Source of the DNA: Eutreptiella sp. 'Long Island Sound 2002'
Taxonomy: Eukaryota; Euglenozoa; Euglenophyceae; Eutreptiales; Eutreptiaceae
NCBI GenBank assembly: GCA_964036045.1
Contig: CAXIWF010000056.1
Span: 24,124-88,123 of the forward strand
Length of the DNA: 64,000 nt
Direction: 5' to 3'
The notes beneath the pieces were generated by a model, which saw nothing but the letters and a program-made list of their open reading frames with translations, searched no databases and was not told the origin of the DNA. Within the stretch, counting starts at the first letter, position 1, and each line of letters starts with the position of its first letter. The position numbers were made by a program, and so were the translations under genes. Of the stretch, positions 26,750 through 38,700 are shown one piece after another.

Positions 26750-29380
26750 GAATTTTCCGAGAATTTTCCGAGAATTTTCCGAGAATTTTCCGAGAATTTT
26801 CCGAGAATTTTCCGAGAATTTTCCGAGAATTTCCGGAGAATTTTCCGAGAATTTTCCGAGAATTTTCCGAGAATTTCCGGAGAATTTTCCGAGAATTTTC
26901 CGAGAATTTTCCGAGAATTTTCCGAGAATTTTCCGAGAATTTTCCGAGAATTTCCGGAGAATTTTCCGAGAATTTTCCGAGAATTTTCCGAGAATTTTCC
27001 GAGAATTTTCCGAGAATTTTCCGAGAATTTTCCGAGAATTTTCCGAGAATTTTCCGAGAATTTTCCGAGAATTTTCCGAGAATTTTCCGAGAATTTTCCG
27101 TCAATTTTCCGAGAATTTTCCGAGAATTTTCCGAGAATTTTCAAAGAATTTTCTGAGAATTTTCTGAGAATTTTCCGAGAATTTTCCGAGAATTTTCCGA
27201 GATTTTTCCGAGAATTTTCCGAGAATTTTCCGAGAATTTTCCGAGAATTTTCCGAGAATTTTCCGAAAATTTTCCGGTAATTTTCCGAGAATTTATGAGA
27301 ATTTTCTGAGAATTTTCCGAGAATTTTCCGAGAATTTTCCGTCAATTTTCCGAGAATTTTCCGAGAATTTTCCGAGAATTTTCCGAGAATTTTCCGAGAA
27401 TTTTCCGAGAATTTTCCGAGAATTTTCCGAGAATTTTCCGAGAATTTTCCGAGAATTTTCCGAGAATTTCCGGAGAATTTTCCGAGAATTTTCCGAGAAT
27501 TTTCCGAGAATTTTCCGAGAATTTTCCGAGAATTTTCCGAGTATTTTCCGAGAATTTTCCGAGAATTTTCCGAGAATTTTCCGAGAATTTTCCGAGAATT
27601 TTCCGAGAATTTTCCGAGAATTTTCTGAGAATTTTCCGAGAATTTTCCCGAGAATTTTCCGAGAATTTTCCGAGAATTTTCCGAGAATTTTCGGAGAATT
27701 TTCCGAGAATTTTCCGAGAATTTTCCGAAAATTTTCCGAGAATTTTCCGAAAATTTTCCGAGAATTTTCCGAGAATTTCCCGAGAATTTTCCGAGAATTT
27801 TCCGAGAATTTTCTGAGAATTTTCCGAGAATTTTCCGAGAATTTTCCGTCAATTTTCCGAGAATTTTCCGAGAATTTTCCGAGAATTTTCCGAGAATTTT
27901 CCGAGAATTTTCCAAGAATTTTCCGAGAATTTTCCGAGAATTTTCCGAGAATTTTCCGAGAATTTTCCGAGAATTTTCCGAGAATTTTCCGAGAATTTTC
28001 CGAGAATTTTCCGAGAATTTTCCAAGAATTTCCGGAGAATTTTCCGAGAATTTTCCGAGAATTTTCCGAGAATTTTCCGAGAATTTTCCGAGAATTTTCC
28101 GAGAATTTTCCGAGAATTTTCCGAGAATTTTCCGAGAATTTTCCGAGAATTTTCTGAGAATTTTCCGAGAATTTTCCGAAAATTTTCCGAGAGTTTTCCG
28201 AGAATTTTCCGAGAATTTTCCGAGAATTTTCTGAGAATTTTCCGAGAATTTTCCGAGATTTTTCTGAGAATTCTCCGAGAATTTTCCGAGAATTTTCCGT
28301 CAATTTTCCGAGAATTTTCCGAGAATTTTCCGAGAATTTTCCGAGAATTTTCCGAGAATTTTCCGAGAATTTTCCGAGAATTTTCCGAGAATTTTCCGAG
28401 AATTTTCCGAGAATTTTCCGAGAATTTTCCGAGAATTTCCGGAGAATTTTCCGAGAATTTTCCGAGAATTTTCCGAGAATTTTCCGAGAATTTTCCGAGT
28501 ATTTTCCGAGAATTTTCCGAGAATTTTCCGAGAATTTTCCGAGAATTTTCCGAGAATTTTCCGAGAATTTTCCGAGAATTTTCCGAGAATCTTCCGAGAA
28601 TTTTCCGAGAATTTTCCGAGAATTTTCCGAGAATTTTCCGAGTATTTTTCGAGAATTTTCCGAGACTTTTCCGAAAATTTTCCGAGAATTTTCCGAAAAT
28701 TTTCCGAGAATTTTCCGAGAATTTTCCGAGAATTTTCCGAGAATTTTCCGAGAATTTTCCGAGAATTTTCCGAGAATTTTCCGAGAATTTTCCGAGAATT
28801 TCCGGAGAATTTTCCGAGAATTTTCCGAGAATTTTCCGAGAATTTTCCGAGAATTTTCCGAGAATTTTCCGAGAATTTTCCGAGAATTTTCCGAGAATTT
28901 TCCGAGAATTTTCTGAGAATTTTCCGAGAATTTTCTGAGAATTTTCGAGAATTTTCCGAGAATTTTCCGAGAATTTTCCGAGAATTTTCCGAGAATTTTC
29001 CGAGAATTTTCCGAAAATTTTACGAGAATTTTCCGAGAATTTTCCGAGAATTTTCCGAGAATTTTCCGAGAATTTTCCGAGAATTTTCCGAGAATTTTCC
29101 GAGAATTTTCCGAGAATGTTCCGAGAATTTTCCGAGAATTTTCCGAGAATTTTCCGAGAATTTTCCGAGAATTTTCCGAGAATTTTCCGAGAATTTTCCG
29201 AGAATTTTCCAAGAATTTCCGGAGAATTTTCCGAGAATTTTCCGAGAATTTTCCGAGAATTTTCCGAGAATTTTCCGAGAATTTTCCGAGAATTTTCCGA
29301 GAATTTTCCGAGAATTTTCCGAGAATTTTCCGAGAATTTTCCGAGAATTTTCTGAGAATTTTCCGAGAATTTTCCGAAAA
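26750..29380 (+). repeat. Duplication 4, right copy
   Basis: Partner of 23980-26600 and directly adjacent to it, so a tandem duplication. Substitutions between copies are few compared with whole-unit length changes. One private difference is TTATCC near 24554 in the left copy against the plain unit here. Confidence 0.93.
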
Positions 29381-29459
29381 TTTTCCGAGAATTTTCCGAG
29401 AATTTTCCGAGAATTTTCCGAGAATTTTCTGAGAATTTTCCGAGAATTTTCCGAGAATT

Positions 29460-30490
29460 TTCTGAGAATTCTCCGAGAATTTTCCGAGAATTTTCCGTCA
29501 ATTTTCCGAGAATTTTCCGAGAATTTTCCGAGAATTTTCCGAGAATTTTCCGAGAATTTTCCGAGAATTTTCCGAGAATTTTCAGAGAATTTTCCGAGAA
29601 TTTTCCGAGAATTTTCCGAGAATTTTCCGAGAATTTTCCGAGAATTTTCCGAGAATTTCCGGAGAATTTTCCGAGAATTTTCCGAGAATTTTCCGAGAAT
29701 TTTCCGAGAATTTTCCGAGTATTTTCCGAGAATTTTCCGAGAATTTTCCGAGAATTTTCCGAGAATTTTCCGAGAATTTTCCGAGAATTTTCCGAGAATT
29801 TTCCGAGAATTTTCCGAGAATTTTCCGAGAATTTTCCGAGAATTTTCCGAGAATTTTCCGAGAATTTTCTGAGAATTTTCCGAGAATTTTCCGAAAATTT
29901 TCCGAGAATTTTCCGAGAATTTTCCGAGAATTTTCCGAGAATTTTCTGAGAATTTTCCGAGAATTTTCCGAGAATTTTCTGAGAATTCTCCGAGAATTTT
30001 CCGAGAATTTTCCGTCAATTTTCCGAGAATTTTCCGAGAATTTTCCGAGAATTTTCCGAGAATTTTCCGAGAATTTTCCGAGAATTTTCCGAGAATTTTC
30101 AGAGAATTTTCCGAGAATTTTCCGAGAATTTTCCGAGAATTTTCCGAGAATTTTCCGAGAACTTTCCGAGAATTTCCGGAGAATTTTCCGAGAATTTTCC
30201 GAGAATTTTCCGAGAATTTTCCGAGAATTTTCCGAGTATTTTCCGAGAATTTTCCGAGAATTTTCCGAGAATTTTCCGAGAATTTTCCGAGAATTTTCCG
30301 AGAATTTTCCGAAAATTTTCCGAGAATCTTCCGAGAATTTTCCGAGAATTTTCCGAGAATTTTCCGAGAATTTTCCGAGAATTTTCCGAGAATTTTCCGA
30401 GACTTTTCCGAAAATTTTCCGAGAATTTTCCGAAAATTTTCCGAGAATTTTCCGAGAATTTTCCGAGAATTTTCCGAGAATTTTCCGAGA
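29460..30490 (+). repeat. Duplication 5: tandem pair of 517-bp (47-unit) HORs
   Basis: The first copy is about 29460-29975 and the second about 29977-30490. GTCAA at 29497/30014, CAGAG at 29583/30100 and GTATT at 29719/30236 are all exactly 517 bp apart, as is the CTGAG plus CTCC joint that precedes each GTCAA. Confidence 0.9.
29497..30014 (+). repeat. Long HOR block, 47 units (517 bp), reference example
   Basis: GTCAA to GTCAA, exactly 517 bp. Order of variants: GTCAA, a TTTTCAGAGAA unit at 29583, a CCGG unit near 29659, a GTATT unit at 29719, CTGAG near 29870, CCGAAAA near 29891, CTGAG near 29945, CTGAG followed by a CTCC unit near 29978, then GTCAA. Related long blocks occur at 25088-25528 (440 bp), 27848-28299 (451 bp), 3208-3714 (506 bp) and 38612-39073 (461 bp). 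These differ in unit number and sometimes carry two CCGAAAA units. Confidence 0.8.
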
Positions 30491-31360
30491 ATTTTCCGAG
30501 AATTTTCCGATAATTTTCCGAGAATTTTCCGAGAATTTCCGGAGAATTTTCCGAGAATTTTCCGAGAATTTTCCGAGAATTTTCCGAGAATTTTCCGAGA
30601 ATTTTCCGAGAATTTTCCGAGAATTTTCCGAGAATTTTCCGAGAATTTTCTGAGAATTTTCCGAGAATTTTCTGAGAATTTTCGAGAATTTTCCGAGAAT
30701 TTTCCGAGAATTTTCCGAGAATTTTCCGAGAATTTTCCGAGAATTTTCCGAAAATTTTCCGAGAATTTTCCGAAAATTTTCCGATAATTTTTCGAGAATT
30801 TTCCGAGAATTTTCCGAGAATTTTCCGAGAATTTTCCGAGAATTTTCCGAGAATGTTCCGAGAATTTTCCGAGAATTTTCCGAGAATTTTCCGAGAATTT
30901 TCCGAGAATTTTCTGAGAATTTTCCGAGAATTTTCCGAGAATTTTCCGAGAATTTTCCGAGAATTTTCCGAGAATTTTCCGAGAATTTTCCGAGAATTTT
31001 CCGAGAATTTTCCGATAATTTTCCGAGAATTTTTCCGAAAATTTTCGGAGAATTTTCCGAGAATTTTCCGAGAATTTTCCGAGAATTTTCCGAGAATTTT
31101 CTGAGAATTTTCCGAGAATTTTCCGAGAATTTTCCGTCAATTTTCCGTCAATTTTCCGAGAATTTTCCGAGAATTTTCCGAGAATTTTCCGAGAATTTTC
31201 CGAGAATTTTCCGAGAATTTTCCGAGAATTTTCCGAGAATTTTCCGAGAATTTTCCGAGAATTTTCCGAGAATTTTCCGAGAATTTTCCGAGAATTTCCG
31301 GAGAATTTTCCGAGAATTTTCCGAGAATTTTCCGAGAATTTTCCGAGAATTTTCCGAGAA
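30000..31360 (+). repeat. Duplication 6, left copy (2363/2374 bp offset)
   Basis: Matches 32374-33722. Markers are GTCAA 30014/32388, GTATT 30236/32610, GACTTTTCC 30401/32764, TTTTTCGAG 30788/33151, GTTCC 30855/33218, GATAA 31014/33377, the double GTCAA at 31136+31147/33499+33510, and CCGG 31299/33661. The left copy has one fewer unit than the right between its first GTATT and GACTT markers in one direction of counting (offset 2374 then 2363). Confidence 0.9.
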
Positions 31361-32373
31361 TTTTCCGAGAATTTCCGGAGAATTTTCCGAGAATTTTCCG
31401 AGAATTTTCCGAGAATTTTCCGAGAATTTTCCGAGTATTTTCCGAGAATTTTCCGAGAATTTTCCGAGAATTTTCCGAGAATTTTCCGAGAATTTTCCGA
31501 GAATTTTCCGAGAATTTTCCGAGAATCTTCCGAGAATTTTCCGAGAATTTTCCGAGAATTTTCCGAGAATTTTCCGAGTATTTTTCGAGAATTTTCCGAG
31601 ACTTTTCCGAAAATTTTCCGAGAATTTTCCGAAAATTTTCCGAGAATTATCCGAGAATTTTCCGAGAATTTTCCGAGAATTTTCCGAGAATTTTCCGAGA
31701 ATTTTCCGAGAATTTCCGGAGAATTTTCCGAGAATTTTCCGAGAATTTTCCGAGAATTTTCCGAGAATTTTCCGAGAATTTTCCGAGAATTTTCCGAGAA
31801 TTTTCCGAGAATTTTCCGAGAATTTTCTGAGAATTTTCCGAGAATTTTCTGAGAATTTTCGAGAATTTTCCGAGAATTTTCCGAGAATTTTCCGAGAATT
31901 TTCCGAGAATTTTCCGAGAATTTTCCGAAAATTTTACGAGAATTTTCCGAGAATTTTCCGAGAATTTTCCGAGAATTTTCCGAGAATTTTCCGAGAATTT
32001 TCGAGAATTTTCCGAGAATTTTCCGAGAATGTTCCGAGAATTTTCCGAGAATTTTCCGAGAATTTTCCGAGAATTTTCCGAGAATTTTCCGAGAATTTTC
32101 CGAGAATTTTCCGAGAATTTTCCAAGAATTTCCGGAGAATTTTCCGAGAATTTTCCGAGAATTTTCCGAGAATTTTCCGAGAATTTTCCGAGAATTTTCC
32201 GAGAATTTTCCGAGAATTTTCCGAGAATTTTCCGAGAATTTTCCGAGAATTTTCCGAGAATTTTCCGAAAATTTTCCGAGAATTTTCCGAGAATTTTCCG
32301 AGAATTTTCCGAGAATTTTCTGAGAATTTTCCGAGAATTTTCCGAGAATTTTCTGAGAATTCTCCGAGAATTT

Positions 32374-33722
32374 TCCGAGAATTTTCCGTCAATTTTCCGA
32401 GAATTTTCCGAGAATTTTCCGAGAATTTTCCGAGAATTTTCCGAGAATTTTCCGAGAATTTTCCGAGAATTTTCAGAGAATTTTCCGAGAATTTTCCGAG
32501 AATTTTCCGAGAATTTTCCGAGAATTTTCCGAGAATTTTCCGAGAATTTCCGGAGAATTTTCCGAGAATTTTCCGAGAATTTTCCGAGAATTTTCCGAGA
32601 ATTTTCCGAGTATTTTCCGAGAATTTTCCGAGAATTTTCCGAGAATTTTCCGAGAATTTTCCGAGAATTTTCCGAGAATTTTCCGAGAATTTTCCGAGAA
32701 TCTTCCGAGAATTTTCCGAGAATTTTCCGAGAATTTTCCGAGAATTTTCCGAGAATTTTCCGAGACTTTTCCGAAAATTTTCCGAGAATTTTCCGAAAAT
32801 TTTCCGAGAATTTTCCGAGAATTTTCCGAGAATTTTCCGAGAATTTTCCGAGAATTTTCCGAGAATTTTCCGAGAATTTTCCGAGAATTTTCCGAGAATT
32901 TCCGGAGAATTTTCCGAGAATTTTCCGAGAATTTTCCGAGAATTTTCCGAGAATTTTCCGAGAATTTTCCGAGAATTTTCCGAGAATTTTCCGAGAATTT
33001 TCCGAGAATTTTCTGAGAATTTTCCGAGAATTTTCTGAGAATTTTCGAGAATTTTCCGAGAATTTTCCGAGAATTTTCCGAGAATTTTCCGAGAATTTTC
33101 CGAGAATTTTCCGAAAATTTTCCGACAATTTTCCGAAAATTATCCGAGAATTTTTCGAGAATTTTCCGAGAATTTTCCGAGAATTTTCCGAGAATTTTCC
33201 GAGAATTTTCCGAGAATGTTCCGAGAATTTTCCGAGAATTTTCCGAGAATTTTCCGAAAATTTTCCGAGAATTTTCTGAGAATTTTCCGAGAATTTTCCG
33301 AGAATTTTCCGAGAATTTTCCGAGAATTTTCCGAGAATTTTCCGAGAATTTTCCGAGAATTTTCCGAGAATTTTCCGATAATTTTCCGAGAATTTTTCCG
33401 AAAATTTTCGGAGAATTTTCCGAGAATTTTCCGAGAATTTTCCGAGAATTTTCCGAGAATTTTCTGAGAATTTTCCGAGAATTTTCCGAGAATTTTCCGT
33501 CAATTTTCCGTCAATTTTCCGAGAATTTTCCGAGAATTTTCCGAGAATTTTCCGAGAATTTTCCGAGAATTTTCCGAGAATTTTCCGAGAATTTTCCGAG
33601 AATTTTCCGAGAATTTTCCGAGAATTTTCCGAGAATTTTCCGAGAATTTTCCGAGAATTTCCGGAGAATTTTCCGAGAATTTTCCGAGAATTTTCCGAGA
33701 ATTTTCCGAGAATTTTCCGAGA
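32374..33722 (+). repeat. Duplication 6, right copy
   Basis: Partner of 30000-31360. It carries private point changes near 33125-33145 (a GACAA unit and a TTATCC unit), where the left copy has plain or GATAA units. Confidence 0.9.
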
Positions 33723-34400
33723 ATTTTCCGAGAATTTTCCGAGAATTTTCCGAGAATTTTCCGAGAATTTTCCGAGAATTTTCCGAGAATTTTCCGAGAA
33801 TTTTCCGAGAATTTTCCGAGAATTTTCCGAGAATTTTCCGAGAATTTCCGGAGAATTTTCCGAGAATTTTCTGAGAATTTTCCGAGAATTTTCCGAGAAT
33901 TTTCCGAGAATTTTCCGAGAATTTCCGGAGAATTTTCCGAGAATTTTCCGAGAATTTTCCGAGAATTTTCCGAGAATTTTCCGAGAATTTTCCGAGAATT
34001 TTCCGAGAATTTTCCGAGAATTTTCCGAGAATTTTCCGAGAATTTTCCGAGAATTTTCCGTCAATTTTCCGAGAATTTTCCGAGAATTTTCCGAGAATTT
34101 TCAAAGAATTTTCTGAGAATTTTCTGAGAATTTTCCGAGAATTTTCCGAGAATTTTCCGAGAATTTTCCGAGAATTTTCCGAGAATTTTCCGAGAATTTT
34201 GCGAGAATTTTCCGAGAATTTTCCGAGAATTTTCCGAAAATTTTCCGAGAATTTTCCCAGAATTTTCCGAGAATTTTCTGAGATTTTTCCGAGAATTTTC
34301 CGAGAATTTTCTGAGAATTTTCCGAGAATTTTCCGAGAATTTTCCGTCAATTTTCCGAGAATTTTCCGACAATTTTCCGAGAATTTTCCGAGAATTTTCC
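33499..34400 (+). repeat. Duplication 7, left copy (about 1.01 kb tandem)
   Basis: It begins with two consecutive GTCAA units (33499, 33510) that recur at 34523 and 34534. CCGG units at 33661, 33849 and 33925 match 34685, 34861 and 34938. GTCAA 34060, CAAAG near 34102, GCGAG 34201, GTCAA 34346 and GACAA 34368 match 35073, 35115, 35214, 35359 and 35381. The offset is 1024, then 1012-1013. Confidence 0.9.
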
Positions 34401-34522
34401 GAGAATTTTCCGAGAATTTTTCCGAGAATTTTCCGAGAATTTTCCGAGAATTTTCCGAGAATTTTCCGAGAATTTTCCGAGAATTTTCTGAGAATTTTCC
34501 GAGAATTTTCCGAGAATTTTCC

Positions 34523-35420
34523 GTCAATTTTCCGTCAATTTTCCGAGAATTTTCCGAGAATTTTCCGAGAATTTTCCGAGAATTTTCCGAGAATTTTCCG
34601 AGAATTTTCCGAGAATTTTCCGAGAATTTTCCGAGAATTTTCCGAGAATTTTCCGAGAATTTTCCGAGAATTTTCCGAGAATTTCCGGAGAATTTTCCGA
34701 GAATTTTCCGAGAATTTTCCGAGAATTTTCCGAGAATTTTCCGAGAATTTTCCGAGAATTTTCCGAGAATTTTCCGAGAATTTTCCGAGAATTTTCCGAG
34801 AATTTTCCGAGAATTTTCCGAGAATTTTCCGAGAATTTTCCGAGAATTTTCCGAGAATTTCCGGAGAATTTTCCGAGAATTTTCTGAGAATTTTCCGAGA
34901 ATTTTCCGAGAATTTTCCGAGAATTTTCCGAGAATTTCCGGAGAATTTTCCGAGAATTTTCCGAGAATTTTCCGAGAATTTTCCGAGAATTTTCCGAGAA
35001 TTTTCCGAGAATTTTCCGAGAATTTTCCGAGAATTTTCCGAGAATTTTCCGAGAATTTTCCGAGAATTTTCCGTCAATTTTCCGAGAATTTTCCGAGAAT
35101 TTTCCGAGAATTTTCAAAGAATTTTCTGAGAATTTTCTGAGAATTTTCCGAGGATTTTCCGAGAATTTTCCGAGAATTTTCCGAGAATTTTCCGAGAATT
35201 TTCCGAGAATTTTGCGAGAATTTTCCGAGAATTTTCCGAGAATTTTCCGAAAATTTTCCGAGAATTTTCCGAGAATTTTCCGAGAATTTTCTGAGATTTT
35301 TCCGAGAATTTTCCGAGAATTTTCTGAGAATTTTCCGAGAATTTTCCGAGAATTTTCCGTCAATTTTCCGAGAATTTTCCGACAATTTTCCGAGAATTTT
35401 CCGAGAATTTTCCGAGAATT
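34523..35420 (+). repeat. Duplication 7, right copy
   Basis: Partner of 33499-34400. A single-base change gives an AGGATTTTCC unit near 35151 that is absent from the left copy. Confidence 0.9.
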
Positions 35421-35770
35421 TTCCGAGAATTTTCCGAGAATTTTCCGAGAATTTTCCGAGAATTTTCCGAGAATTTTCCGAGAATTTTCCGAAAATTTTC
35501 CGAGAATTTTCCGAGAATTTTCCGAGAATTTTCCGAGAATTTTCCGAGAATTTTCCGAGAATTTTCCGAGAATTTTCCGAGAATTTTCCGAGAATTTTCC
35601 GAGAATTTTCCGAGAATTTTCCGAGAATTTTCCGAGAATTTTCCGAGAATTTTCCGAGAATTTTCCGAGAATTTTCCGAGAATTTTCCGAGAATTTTCCG
35701 AGAATTTTCCGAGAATTTTCCGAGAATTTTCCGAGAATTTTCCGAGAATTTTCCGAGAATTTTCCGAGAA

Positions 35771-38700
35771 GTTTCCGAGAATTTTCCGAGAATTTTCCGA
35801 GAATTTTCCGAGAATTTTCCGAGAATTTTCCGAGAATTTTCCGAGAATTTTCCGAGAATTTTCCGAGAATTTTCCGAGAATTTTCCGAGAATTTTCCGAG
35901 AATTTTCTGAGAATTTTCCGAGAATTTTCCGAGAATTTTCCGAGAATTTCCGGAGAATTTTCCGAGAATTTTCCGAGAATTTTCGGAGAATTTTCCGAGA
36001 ATTTTCCGAGAATTTTCCGAGAATTTTCCGAGAATTTTCCGAGAATTTTCCGAGAATTTTCCGAGAATTTTCCGAGAATTTTCCGTCAATTTTCCGAGAA
36101 TTTTCCGAGAATTTTCCGAGAATTTTCGGAGAATTTTCTGAGAATTTTCTGAGAATTTTCCGAGAATTTTCCGAGAATTTTCCGAGAATTTTCCGAGAAT
36201 TTTCCGAGAATTTTCCGAGAATTTTCCGAGAATTTTCCGAGAATTTTCCGAGAATTTTCCGAGAATTTTCCGAAAATTTTCCGAGAATTTTCCGAGAATT
36301 TTCCGAGAATTATCCGACAATTTTCCGAGAATTTTCCGAGAATTTTCCGAGAACTTTCCGAGAATTTTCCGAGAATTTTCCGAGAATTTTCCGAGAATTT
36401 TCCGAGAATTTTCCGAGAATTTTCCGAGAATTTTCCGAGAATTTTCTGAGAATTTTCCGAGAATTTTCCAAGAATTTTCCGACAATTTTCCGAGAATTTT
36501 CCGAGAATTTTCCGAGAATTTTCCGAGAATTTTCCGAGAATTTTCCGAGAATTTTCCGAGAATTTTCCGAGAAGTTTCCGAGAATTTTCCGTCAATTTTC
36601 CGAGAATTTTCCGAGAATTTTCCGAGAATTTCCCGAGAATTTTCCGAGAATTTTCCGAGAATTTTCCGAGAATTTTCCGAGAATTTTCTGAGAATTTTCC
36701 GAGAATTTTCCGAGAATTTTCCGAGAATTTTCCGAGAATTTTCCGAGAATTTTCCAAAAATTTTCCGAGAATTTTCCGAGAATTTTCCGAGAATTTTCCG
36801 AAAATTTTCCGAGAATTTTCCGAGAATTTTCCGAGAATTTTCCGAGAATTTTCCGAGAATTTTCCGAGAATTTTCCGAGAATTTTCCGAGAATTTTCCGA
36901 GAATTTTCCGAGAATTTTCGGAGAATTTTCCGAGAATTTTCCGAGAATTTTCCGAGAATTTTCCGAGAATTTTCCGAGAATTTTCCGAGAATTTTCCGAG
37001 AATTTTCCGAGAATTTTCCGAGAATTTTCCGAGAAGTTTCCGAGAATTTTCCGAGAATTTTCCGAGAATTTTCCGAGAATTTTCCGAGAATTTTCCGAGA
37101 ATTTTCCGAGAATTTTCCGAGAATTTTCCGAGAATTTTCCGAGAATTTTCCGAGAATTTTCCGAGAATTTTCTGAGAATTTTCCGAGAATTTTCCGAGAA
37201 TTTTCTGAGAATTTTCCGAGAATTTTCCGAGAATTTTCCGTCAATTTTCCGAGAATTTTCCGAGAATTTTCCGAGAATTTTCCGTGAATTTTCCGAGAAT
37301 TTTCCGAGAATTTTCCGAGAATTTTCCGAGAATTTTCCGAGAATTTTCCGAGAATTTTCCGAGAATTTTCCGAGAATTTTCCGAGAATTTTCTGAGAATT
37401 TTCCGAGAATTTTCCGAGAATTTTCCGAGAATTTTCCGAGAATTTTCCGAGAATTTTCCGAGAATTTTCCGAGAATTTTCCGAAAATTTTCCGAGAATTT
37501 TCCGAAAATTTTCCGAGAATTTTCCGAGAATTTTCCGAGAATTTTCCGAGAATTTTCCGAGATTTTCTGAGAATTTTCCGAGAATTTTCCGAGAATTTTC
37601 CGAGAATTTTCCGAGAATTTTCCGAGAATTTTCCGAGAATTTTCCGAGAATTTTCCGAGAATTTTCGGAGAATTTTCCGAGAATTTTCCGAGAATTTTCC
37701 GAGAATTTTCCGAGAATTTTCCGAGAATTTTCCGAAAATTTTCCGAGAATTTTCCGAGAATTTTCCGAGAATTTTCCGAGAATTTTCTGAGAATTTTCCG
37801 AGAATTTTCCGAGAATTTTCTGAGAATTTTCCGAGAATTTTCCGAGAATTTTCCGTCAATTTTCCGAGAATTTTCCGAGAATTTTCCGAGAATTTTCCGA
37901 GAATTTTCCGAGAATTTTCCGAGAATTTTCCGAGAATTTTCCGAGAATTTTCCGAGAATTTTCCGAGAATTTTCCGAGAATTATCCGAGAATTTCCGGAG
38001 AATTTTCCGAGAATTTTCCGAGAATTTTCCGAGAATTTTCCGAGAATTTTCCGAGAATTTTCCGAGAATTTTCCGAGAATTTTCCGAGAATTTTCTGAGA
38101 ATTTTCCGAGAATTTTCCGAGAATTTTCCGAGAATTTTCCGAGAATTTTCCGAGAATTTTCCGAGAATTTTCCGAGAATTTTCCGAGAATTTTCCGAAAA
38201 TTTTCCGAGAATTTTCCGAAAATTTTCCGAGAATTTTCCGAGAATTTTCGGAGAATTTTCCGAGAATTTTCCGAGATTTTCTGAGAATTTTCCGAGAATT
38301 TTCCGAGAATTTTCCGAGATTTTCTGAGAATTTTCCGAGAATTTTCCGAGAATTTTCCGTCAATTTTCCGAGAATTTTCCGAGAATTTTCCGAGAATTTT
38401 CCGAGAATTTTCCGAGAATTTTCCGAGAATTTTCCGAGAATTTTCCGAGAATTTTCCGAGAATTTTCCGAGAATTTTCCGAGAATTTTCCGAAAATTTTC
38501 CGAGAATTTTCCGAGAATTTTCCGAGAATTTTCCGAGAATTTTCTGAGAATTTTCCGAGAATTTTCCGAGAATTTTCTGAGAATTTTCCGAGAATTTTCC
38601 GAGAATTTTCCGTCAATTTTCCGAGAATTTTCCGAGAATTTTCCGAGAATTTTCCGAGAATTTTCCGAGAATTTTCCGAGAATTTTCCGAGAATTTTCCG

